Part shown: piece after piece, positions 50,837-56,646 of the stretch
How the letters are laid out: every line of letters begins with the position of its first letter
Position numbering within the stretch: the first letter of the stretch is position 1
DNA from: an uncultured Clostridia bacterium
GTDB taxonomy: Bacteria > Bacillota > Clostridia > UBA1381
Direction: 5' to 3'
NCBI GenBank assembly: GCA_934454145.1
Contig: CAKSFT010000005.1
Span: 124,001-188,000, forward strand
Length of the DNA stretch: 64,000 nt
The notes under the pieces: model-generated
What the model saw: the letters and a program-made list of their open reading frames with translations, nothing else
Databases searched by the model: none
Told to the model about the DNA's origin: nothing
Program-made: the position numbers and the translations under genes

Positions 50837-51208
50837 TTATTTCACGGTTTCTGCCGATTCCACAGTCGGATTTGCTGTTTCGTTTTCAAGCAGACGGCGC
50901 ACTTCTTTTGGGTTTTCTCTGATGTAGTTCAAAACAAGATTTATCACATACTCCTTAAAATATTTCTCAAAAAAAGTTTTCTCTGTTTCGTCCTTCACTT
51001 CTTTTACCTCGTCTTTTTTCTCATCTGTGGTTGTAATCAGTTTTCCGTTCGCATCGGTAGAGGTTGTGACCGTTGTCCCGTTTATGCTGGTTTCGATTTT
51101 GATTTTTCCACCACCGCATGCACCAGGTGTTTTTTCTTCAGCGGCAAACGCACTTGCCGCTGTGAAAAGCATTGTCGAAATCAAAAGTCCTGATATAATT
51201 TTTTTCAT
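50837..51208 (-). CDS. Small exported protein of unknown function
   Basis: The 123-residue product starts MKKIISGLLISTMLFTAASAFAAEE, a clear signal peptide with an AFA-A cleavage site. The mature part has a CGGGKIKIETSINGTTVTT beta segment and a charged helical tail (EKTFFEKYFKEYVINLVLNYIRENPKEV). I do not recognise a family. The start has AAGGAGGG upstream. It lies between the Asn-rich repeat gene and the CAP gene in one transcript. Confidence 0.75.
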   Translation of the reverse strand: MKKIISGLLISTMLFTAASAFAAEEKTPGACGGGKIKIETSINGTTVTTSTDANGKLITTTDEKKDEVKEVKDETEKTFFEKYFKEYVINLVLNYIRENPKEVRRLLENETANPTVESAETVK

Positions 51209-51224
51209 GAAAATCCCTCCTTTA

Positions 51225-51779
51225 TTATTTCGCAAAATTGCTTATCGAAACATCTTGTGACACTGCATTTTGGAGTACATTTTGGATGGCTGCGTTGAAG
51301 TCGGCGTAACTCCCAAAGGTTAACATAATATTGTTTATGTCAATAGTGCCATTGCCAAGATAATTGGTTATGATATTGGCTTGCGCCGCAGTTATGTTCT
51401 TTCCGCTTAATTTGGCAACATTGTCAATACTCAAATTGCCGTTCACTATTGAATTATTCATGACATTGGACATGGCATTTGTGACATTATATCCGGCGAT
51501 ATTTGCCTTATTAGTGAAGTTGACATTGCCGTTGACAAGACTGCCATTGAGGATATTAGTAATTGCCGCATTCGTATCGAACGCTGCTGCACCCACTTTG
51601 TTTTTGACATTCAGATTGCCGTTTATAATTGAATCAGAGATAGCATTCGTAATATTGATATTGGCAGACGAGCCAATCGGGCACTCCATCCCTCCGGCAT
51701 ATGAGGTGAGATTTATAACAAAAATTGCTGATACAGCACTGACCATTGCTATTGTTCTTTTTATAGTATTCTTTTTCAT
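51225..51779 (-). CDS. Exported protein with Asn-rich about 30-residue repeats
   Basis: After a signal peptide (MKKNTIKRTIAMVSAVSAIFVI...) the 184-residue protein has three to four tandem units of about 30 residues: ITNAISDSIINGNLNVKN, ITNILNGSLVNGNVNFTN, MSNVMNNSIVNGNLSIDN and NYLGNGTIDINN. The pattern N-x3-S-[IL]-[IV]-N-G-N-[LV] followed by a beta strand suggests a small solenoid or self-assembling beta fold. I do not recognise a family. It is the first gene after a long structured leader and heads the set ending in the CAP gene. Confidence 0.75.
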   Translation of the reverse strand: MKKNTIKRTIAMVSAVSAIFVINLTSYAGGMECPIGSSANINITNAISDSIINGNLNVKNKVGAAAFDTNAAITNILNGSLVNGNVNFTNKANIAGYNVTNAMSNVMNNSIVNGNLSIDNVAKLSGKNITAAQANIITNYLGNGTIDINNIMLTFGSYADFNAAIQNVLQNAVSQDVSISNFAK

Positions 51780-51968
51780 AATAAAATTCCTTTCCGCCAT
51801 TTATGGCATTGACATTTTTATTTTTTTTACTTGATTTGACATTTTGAGGTTTGGGAACCCCCTACGGCGGCATGCTGCACTCGGGCGTCTCCTTCTCGTG
51901 AGAGAGAAACATGATAACCACTTCCTTTCGACTTTATGTATATATCATACCACAAAACATTTTTTCAA
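51780..51968 (-). promoter_or_regulatory. Promoter and GC-rich structured leader of the exported-protein genes
   Basis: On the minus strand TTGAAA (complement of 51963-51968), 18 bp, TATATA (complement of 51939-51944) could start a leader of about 155 nt. Positions about 51849-51913 are markedly GC-rich for this region, with TTCTC/GAGAA and GGGG-containing hairpin-forming blocks (GGAGACGCCCGAG, GCAGCATGCCGCC, GGGGGTTCCC). I compared it by memory with c-di-GMP, ZTP, glycine, T-box and SAM motifs and found no match. Two TTGACATTTT direct repeats (51809-51818 and 51836-51845) follow. Confidence 0.45.
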
Positions 51969-51981
51969 ATTTTTATATGCA

Positions 51982-52263
51982 TCAATAGATTTTCGGTGAA
52001 TATATTCCTCGGAAATCGCCTTTTTCGGCAGTTTTTTCAGTCCCCGAAACAATGCGGATATTGACATTGCCGCCGATGTAACTTTGCAGAATCAAAATGT
52101 TGTTCTTTATTGTTTCGTAGTCTTTTCCCGAAATGTAGATGTTCAGGTTTTCACCCACGCATGTATTTGAAACATTAATATTGTTCGATACCTCCGCAGA
52201 TGCAGGCACTGCCGCCGCCAAAACCGCCATCATCACTGCCGCCGCTTTCATTTTCAATTTCAT
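51982..52263 (-). CDS. Small exported protein, related in motif to the Asn-rich repeat protein
   Basis: The 93-residue product has a signal peptide ending AVPASAEVS and a mature part NINVSNTCVGENLNIYIS and QSYIGGNVNIRIVSG. The GENLNI and GGNVNI phrases resemble the repeat of the protein at 51.2-51.8 kb. No family is recognised. AAAGGAGG precedes the start. It follows the 291-residue CAP-like gene by 17 bp. Confidence 0.7.
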   Translation of the reverse strand: MKLKMKAAAVMMAVLAAAVPASAEVSNNINVSNTCVGENLNIYISGKDYETIKNNILILQSYIGGNVNIRIVSGTEKTAEKGDFRGIYSPKIY

Positions 52264-52280
52264 AAAAATTCCTCCTTTTT

Positions 52281-53156
52281 TTATCTGTACAATTCAATCG
52301 CCCAATATCCGATATTGCTGTCCTGTTCCGTCAGCGCCGCAATGCCGATTTTGCGAAAATCCCCCTCAAACACCTTATCGGCAAAGCTGTCGTCGCCGAT
52401 GAGATAACACATCAGTTCGTCACAAGAAGAGGAACCGACGATAAAATATTCTGATTTCTTTTCAGTTCTTATTCCATAATCAGAATAATTTCCCGACAGA
52501 CCGTCATGCGAAAAATTGTCCATTTCCACGGCTGTGCAGAGCCTGTCACGTGCAAGGTCTGTGATGTCACAGTTGGTTCTCAGTTCCTGGCCGCCGATTT
52601 TGGTTCGATAGAGATTTATTCTTCTCAAAAGTTCATACCCCAGCCCTTCGTTGACAAGCACATCGCCGCCGTTGTCCACAAATTCACCGGGATAAACGTG
52701 AACGTCGGTTTCGCCCTCAAATAGGCACTCACTGTCAAACCACTCATCTTCGTGCCAGATGTCTGCATACACTGTGCTGTCCCCTGTCGGGAGTGTGATT
52801 TCGGTTTCGAACATGACTGTGCCGCTCATATAAAAATAGTTATCGGCGAATCCGTCAAGCCATACGGTTTTCACCATTTCGCCCGAATCAATGGTCAGCA
52901 TACATTGTAGGTCTGTTCTTACCCTGTCATATTCCCCAACCTCCTCCAAGGCCTCGCTGATGCAGTCTGCATAAAAGCTTTCTGTGTCAAAGAACGTGTA
53001 TGTAACGCAGATATTATAAGTGTTCTCATTTGCAGTTCTCATCAGGTGGATATCAGCATATCCCCCATCGTCATGCACCTCATAAGCTCCGACAGACGCG
53101 CCGATACAAAACACCGACATCACAACTGCCGCCGCGGATAATAACAATTTTTTCAT
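52281..53156 (-). CDS. Exported protein with divergent CAP-like domain
   Basis: A signal peptide (to about residue 24, GASVGAYE) precedes a beta-rich domain of about 145 residues and a C-terminal region (LLRRINLYRTKIGGQELR, LARDRLCTAVEMDNFSHDGLSG) that looks like a CAP domain. The usual GENIA and PGHxxNI motifs are replaced by FIVGSSSCDELMCYLIGDDSF and FEGDFRKIGIAA, so the typical active-site residues are mostly lost. AAGGAGG precedes the ATG. Upstream a short palindromic repeat separates it from the 299-residue gene; without that insertion the two genes would overlap by ATGA. Confidence 0.78.
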   Translation of the reverse strand: MKKLLLSAAAVVMSVFCIGASVGAYEVHDDGGYADIHLMRTANENTYNICVTYTFFDTESFYADCISEALEEVGEYDRVRTDLQCMLTIDSGEMVKTVWLDGFADNYFYMSGTVMFETEITLPTGDSTVYADIWHEDEWFDSECLFEGETDVHVYPGEFVDNGGDVLVNEGLGYELLRRINLYRTKIGGQELRTNCDITDLARDRLCTAVEMDNFSHDGLSGNYSDYGIRTEKKSEYFIVGSSSCDELMCYLIGDDSFADKVFEGDFRKIGIAALTEQDSNIGYWAIELYR

Positions 53157-53171
53157 AAAAATTCCTCCTTG

Positions 53172-53235
53172 TATAATATCTTTTTATTAGGTAAATGGAA
53201 AATATTAGTTTTATAATTACCTATAATATCTTTTT
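53172..53235 (-). repeat. Short palindromic repeat flanked by 14-bp direct repeats
   Basis: A 36-bp element (53186-53221), reading on the minus strand GGTAATTATAAAACTAATA then TTTTCCATTTACC, matches the left-end hairpin of the long repeats. TATAATATCTTTTT occurs perfectly on both sides (53172-53185 and 53222-53235). The TAG stop of the 299-residue gene is formed at the junction. Confidence 0.85.
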
Positions 53236-54120
53236 CAGACTTTCCCACGCATCGGCAAGCGTCTGCGATACACCCAAAATCTTGCCGCCTTCTTTCAGTT
53301 CATTTTCAAACAGCCCTGCCGTGGGGGTGATTTTCGGCAGATAACCCCATGGGTGTCTGTGTGCGGAATACGGCATATAGATGAGCGGACTGTCCGTGCC
53401 GTCAAATGGCTCTCTCTGCCCGGAGGCATGGCCGTTGCCATAGATTTTTTCCCCAAATATTTCAAAAAGCTTTTGTGCAAATATTTCTTCCCTTTTCAGC
53501 AAAAATTCCTCTGCAAATTCCGGTGGTTCCTTCTCCAATCTTTTCAGTTGGTTTGTGATGTCAGCATACATCACCTTCTCACCGGTATACTGTTCAAATT
53601 CGTCGATAAACTTTTGTATTCTTCCGCTTTTTTGCCCGTTTTTCTCAAAGTATACAAAGCGTTTTTCACGCCCCTGCATAACCTCGTTCATGATTGCGCC
53701 GACATATAGCCCGTCAACCCTCCCCGAGATGTCTATGACAGGTATCCTCTCGCCTATTCTTTCCCTCAGAAAACCGATACGCCTCTTTATTTCCTCTGCA
53801 ATATCCCATTCCGCGCACTGGTTGAGCCTCAGAAAACTGCCGATTTTTATATAAGTAAACTCTTCTTTGTCAATGCTCAGCACCGGCATGTATTTTTTAT
53901 AGCTTTTTACATATGTTTCATTCACCATATCTCTGTTGGTTTTGTCCGACACAAAGATTGCCGAGCTGTAATATGTCCCGCGCGGTTCGTTGCAGGATTC
54001 GGAGAAGTTCTTAAGCTTTTCGTCATACCCCACACAGTCCAGCCCGTTTATCCTCAATGTTCTGACTATTTCCCCCGCCCCAATGCCGGCACAGTCCACA
54101 ATCACTGCCTTTTTCTTCAT
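53221..54120 (-). CDS. Cytoplasmic protein of unknown family (299 aa)
   Basis: I do not recognise this protein. It has no signal peptide or membrane segment. The N-terminal 110 residues (KKAVIVDCAGIGAGEIVRTL, YYSSAIFVSDKTNRDMVNE, YMPVLSIDKEEF) look like an alpha/beta fold and recall, very loosely, TIR-type domains; I do not assign that. The C-terminal half is helical and charged, ending in PYSAHRHPWGYLPKITPTAG. Its stop TAG is created by a short repeat insertion; the pre-insertion frame would have continued nine codons to a TGA overlapping the next gene's ATG. GGGAGGA precedes its start. Confidence 0.72.
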   Translation of the reverse strand: MKKKAVIVDCAGIGAGEIVRTLRINGLDCVGYDEKLKNFSESCNEPRGTYYSSAIFVSDKTNRDMVNETYVKSYKKYMPVLSIDKEEFTYIKIGSFLRLNQCAEWDIAEEIKRRIGFLRERIGERIPVIDISGRVDGLYVGAIMNEVMQGREKRFVYFEKNGQKSGRIQKFIDEFEQYTGEKVMYADITNQLKRLEKEPPEFAEEFLLKREEIFAQKLFEIFGEKIYGNGHASGQREPFDGTDSPLIYMPYSAHRHPWGYLPKITPTAGLFENELKEGGKILGVSQTLADAWESLKKIL

Positions 54121-54239
54121 ATATAATCCTCCCTTTCAATTTTGTTTACACCCATATTATAGCACGTCAAAATTTTTAAAATTTTTATATGCATGCATCA
54201 CAAATTTTGCCGGTGCAAAAAATAAAGACTTGCCCTGTC

Positions 54240-54268
54240 TTGACTTACTCTTTTTTGCGTGGTAAAAT
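54240..54268 (+). promoter_or_regulatory. Promoter of the tRNA nucleotidyltransferase gene
   Basis: TTGACT (54240-54245), a 17-bp spacer and TAAAAT (54263-54268). The 223-bp gap between the divergent genes (54121-54343) otherwise holds the short palindrome at 54283-54311 and the minus-strand upstream region with a TATAAT at about 54158. Confidence 0.75.
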
Positions 54269-54282
54269 ATAACCTGTAGATT

Positions 54283-54311
54283 TATATAAGTAATTGATGC
54301 TTTGCAATTAC
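54283..54311. repeat. Short palindrome of the same repeat family
   Basis: AAGTAATTGATGCTTTGCAATTACCT is an inverted repeat (AAGTAATTG / CAATTACCT) like the ends of the long elements, located in the 5' leader of the nucleotidyltransferase gene. I see no clear flanking direct repeat. Confidence 0.55.
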
Positions 54312-54343
54312 CTGTTGACTTTTACAAAAAGTGAGGTGATATT

Positions 54344-55681
54344 TTGGAAATTGAAATCAGCGAAGGCGCACGCCGTATAATAAAAATACTGAACCTCAAG
54401 GGCTTTGAAGCCTATGTCGTCGGCGGTGCCGTGCGCGATTGTTTCATGAAAAAAACACCGCACGACTTTGACATCGCGACAAATGCCCTGCCGCAGGACA
54501 TCAAAAAAACCTTCCCCAAAACAGTGGATATCGGCATAAAGCACGGCACCGTCGCCGTGATGGACAACAACACCTGCTACGAAGTGACAACCTTCCGCAC
54601 AGACGGGGAATATCTGGATTCGCGCCACCCTTGTGACGTGCAGTTTGTCAGCGACCTGCGCTCCGACATGCTCAGGCGCGACTTCACAATCAACGCCCTG
54701 GCATACAACGACCAAAGCGGCATCATCGACTGTGTGGGCGGCGTCCGCGATATTGAAAACAAAAGCATACGCTGTGTGGGCGACCCGGAAAAGCGTTTCA
54801 GAGAGGACGCCCTGCGCATGATGCGCGCGGTGCGGTTTTCTGTTGTCTTGGGCTTTGAAATCGAACAAAACACTGCCGCGGCGATAAAAAAATGCGCAAT
54901 CCTTATCAAAAAAATCAGCGCTGAGCGCATACGCGAAGAAATCGAAAAAATTCTGCGCAGCGAAAACCCCGGCGGAATCATAAAACTGCACGAGCTCGGG
55001 CTTTTGCAATACATCATTCCGGAGCTGGACATCTGCTTTTCGGTGCCGCAGAAAAACAAATATCATATATATAATGTCGGCGAGCATATCATACACGCCA
55101 CCGCCGAGTCTGCCGACGACATCACAATCCGCTGGGCGGCGCTTCTGCACGACATCGGCAAGCCGCTGTGCAAAAGCGTTGACCAAAACGGAATCATACA
55201 TTTTTATGGGCATCACCGCGAGAGTGTGCGGCTTGCAGACGATATTCTGCACCGTCTGCGCCTTGACAACGAATCGCGCAAAAACATTCTTCTCCTCATA
55301 GAAAACCACGACATAAGGATTGACCCCAACCCCGTTTCGGTCAAGCGCGTGATGGCGCGTCTGGGTGAGGATTTGTTTTTGAAACTGCTTATGCTGCAAG
55401 AGGCAGACAACCGCGCAAAAAACCCCAAATATCTTGACGACAAGCTGAACAGACTCAGCGAAGTCCGCCTTATATACAGAAAGGTGCTTTCGGAACGTCA
55501 GCCATATATGGCGTCGGATTTGGTCATCAACGGACGCGACCTGATAAAAATCGGATTCCGCGCAGGCAGAGAAATCGGCGACACTCTGCGCCAGCTTTTG
55601 GACGAAGTACTTATAAACCCGTCGCTCAACAAACGCGAATATCTGATGATGCGCGCAAAACAACTGAAAAAACGCAAGTAA
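54344..55681 (+). CDS. cca: CCA-adding type tRNA nucleotidyltransferase with HD domain
   Basis: The 445-residue protein has a class II nucleotidyltransferase head (VVGGAVRDCFMKKTPHDFDIAT, with the catalytic Asp pair DFD; then RRDFTINALAYN), the RNA-binding neck (EKRFREDALRMMRAVRF, EIEKILRSENP) and an HD phosphohydrolase-like domain (WAALLHDIGKP, IENHDI). It repairs or adds the tRNA 3' CCA; sequence alone does not exclude poly(A) polymerase activity. The start is TTG at 54344 with GAGGTG 7 nt upstream. Monocistronic by context. Confidence 0.93.
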   Translation: MEIEISEGARRIIKILNLKGFEAYVVGGAVRDCFMKKTPHDFDIATNALPQDIKKTFPKTVDIGIKHGTVAVMDNNTCYEVTTFRTDGEYLDSRHPCDVQFVSDLRSDMLRRDFTINALAYNDQSGIIDCVGGVRDIENKSIRCVGDPEKRFREDALRMMRAVRFSVVLGFEIEQNTAAAIKKCAILIKKISAERIREEIEKILRSENPGGIIKLHELGLLQYIIPELDICFSVPQKNKYHIYNVGEHIIHATAESADDITIRWAALLHDIGKPLCKSVDQNGIIHFYGHHRESVRLADDILHRLRLDNESRKNILLLIENHDIRIDPNPVSVKRVMARLGEDLFLKLLMLQEADNRAKNPKYLDDKLNRLSEVRLIYRKVLSERQPYMASDLVINGRDLIKIGFRAGREIGDTLRQLLDEVLINPSLNKREYLMMRAKQLKKRK

Positions 55682-55756
55682 ACAAAAACAAGGATAAAAA
55701 TCTGTTTTTTTCAAAAAGAAAAATCTGTTTTTTTTCTGTTTTTTTCAAAAAAACTC

Positions 55757-55785
55757 TTGATTTTTTGTTTGTTATGTGTTATACT
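55757..55785 (+). promoter_or_regulatory. Promoter of rpmE
   Basis: TTGATT (55757-55762), a 17-bp spacer and TATACT (55780-55785), followed by an AAGGAGGG site before the ATG at 55833. Just upstream is an unusual A/T tract of repeated TTTTTTCAAAAA and TCTGTTTTTTTC (55698-55755). Confidence 0.8.
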
Positions 55786-55832
55786 GTTTTATGGTTCTGT
55801 TTGGGCCAAATACTTATAAGGAGGGATATGGA

Positions 55833-56033
55833 ATGAAAGAAGGAATTCATCCCGAATATAAGCAGACAACAATAAAATGTGCTTGCGGAGCAGTGATTGA
55901 AACAGGCTCGACAAAAGAGAATATCCAAGTCGAAATATGTTCAAAATGTCACCCGTTCTACACAGGCAAGCAGAAGCTTGTGGACACAGGCGGACGTGTT
56001 GAAAAGTTCAACAGGCGTTTCAACAGGAAATAA
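55833..56033 (+). CDS. rpmE: 50S ribosomal protein L31, zinc-binding type
   Basis: The 66-residue protein reads MKEGIHPEYKQTTIKCACG, then EICSKCHPFYTGKQKLVDTGGRVEKF. The two CxC/CxxC pairs (CAC and CSKC) show the zinc-containing C+ form of L31, which can release zinc when it is scarce. The start at 55833 is chosen because AAGGAGGG lies 8 nt upstream and the L31 N-terminus begins there. Confidence 0.97.
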   Translation: MKEGIHPEYKQTTIKCACGAVIETGSTKENIQVEICSKCHPFYTGKQKLVDTGGRVEKFNRRFNRK

Positions 56034-56149
56034 TTTTTGTTGGTTTGCTTAAGAAACAATTAAAATTTTATGTAAACCCATGTCTATGATGTGCGAATCA
56101 CCAACGGCATCTCAGCATGCGGGGATATTTATTATAGGAGGTGAAACCC
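56034..56149 (+). promoter_or_regulatory. rpsO leader, possible S15 autoregulatory structure
   Basis: The 116-nt stretch has GATGTGCGAATCACC with a distal GGCATC, and CCCATG with CATGCGGG, able to fold into a compact structure just before AGGAGGTG. S15 commonly binds its own leader in other bacteria; here this is inference from position and pairing only. Confidence 0.4.
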
Positions 56150-56416
56150 ATGACAAAAGAACGCAAGCAGGAAATTATCGCTGCATACGCTACTCACGAA
56201 GGCGACACAGGCTCGCCGGAGGTTCAGGTTGCTCTTTTGACAGAGAGAATCAATCATCTGAATGACGAGCATCTTAATTTCCACAAAAAAGACCACCATT
56301 CAAGAAGAGGTCTGTTAATCATGGTCGGTAAAAGACGTAATCTGCTGAACTATCTCAAGTCACAGGATATCGAAAGATACCGTGCTTTGGTTGCAAAACT
56401 GGGTTTAAGAAAATAA
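56150..56416 (+). CDS. rpsO: 30S ribosomal protein S15
   Basis: The 88-residue protein MTKERKQEIIAAYATHEGDTGSPEVQ..., with HKKDHHSRRGLLIMVGKRRNLLNYL, is S15, which binds 16S rRNA at the central junction early in assembly. AGGAGGTG lies 6 nt before the ATG; a frame starting three codons earlier overlaps that site. pnp follows downstream as in many bacteria, but with a terminator and a structured leader between them. Confidence 0.98.
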   Translation: MTKERKQEIIAAYATHEGDTGSPEVQVALLTERINHLNDEHLNFHKKDHHSRRGLLIMVGKRRNLLNYLKSQDIERYRALVAKLGLRK

Positions 56417-56428
56417 TTGATACATTAG

Positions 56429-56466
56429 GCAAGCGGATACCTTTTTCAGGATATTCGCTTGCTTTT
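56429..56466 (+). terminator. Intrinsic terminator after rpsO
   Basis: GCAAGCGGATA and TATTCGCTTGC pair around a 12-base loop, followed by TTTT. Confidence 0.85.
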
Positions 56467-56471
56467 ATGTA

Positions 56472-56528
56472 TATAATACTTTTGGGAAATTACAAAATGC
56501 TAATTTTGCAATTTCCTGTATAATACTT
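56472..56528. repeat. Short palindromic repeat flanked by 10-bp direct repeats
   Basis: A 37-bp hairpin element (56482-56518; GGAAATTACAAAATGC and GCAATTTCC inverted arms) of the same type as the ends of the long repeats. TATAATACTT occurs perfectly on each side (56472-56481 and 56519-56528). Each direct repeat contains a TATAAT box, so the insertion seems to have duplicated a promoter -10 element in front of pnp. Confidence 0.82.
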
Positions 56529-56538
56529 AAAAATTTTC

Positions 56539-56622
56539 GGGAAGAAATATTTATGTGGCAAATAAACAGAGAATCCGAGCCGTCGGGTTTTGTGTCTATC
56601 TGCTACCTTAAATGTTTCTCCC
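56539..56622 (+). promoter_or_regulatory. Long stem-loop in the pnp leader
   Basis: GGGAAGAAATATTTA (56539-56553) pairs with TTAAATGTTTCTCCC (56608-56622) with one bulge and one wobble; inside, GTGGCA pairs with TGCTAC and AATCCGA with TCGGGTT. The result is an 84-nt near-continuous hairpin ending about 10 nt before the pnp AAAGGAGAG site. In other bacteria pnp mRNA has such a leader, cut by RNase III and used for autocontrol by PNPase. Confidence 0.7.
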
Positions 56623-56646
56623 AAAAAAGAAAAAAGGAGAGATTTT

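Noticed and set aside
51849..51913. Possible c-di-GMP-I riboswitch
   Set aside because: The conserved GGCAAACC and GACGCAAAGCC core sequences are missing.
54308..55714. A 468-codon open frame on the minus strand opposite the tRNA nucleotidyltransferase gene
   Set aside because: The plus-strand protein carries all family motifs; the antisense frame has no ribosome-binding site or recognisable domain and is a by-product of codon bias.
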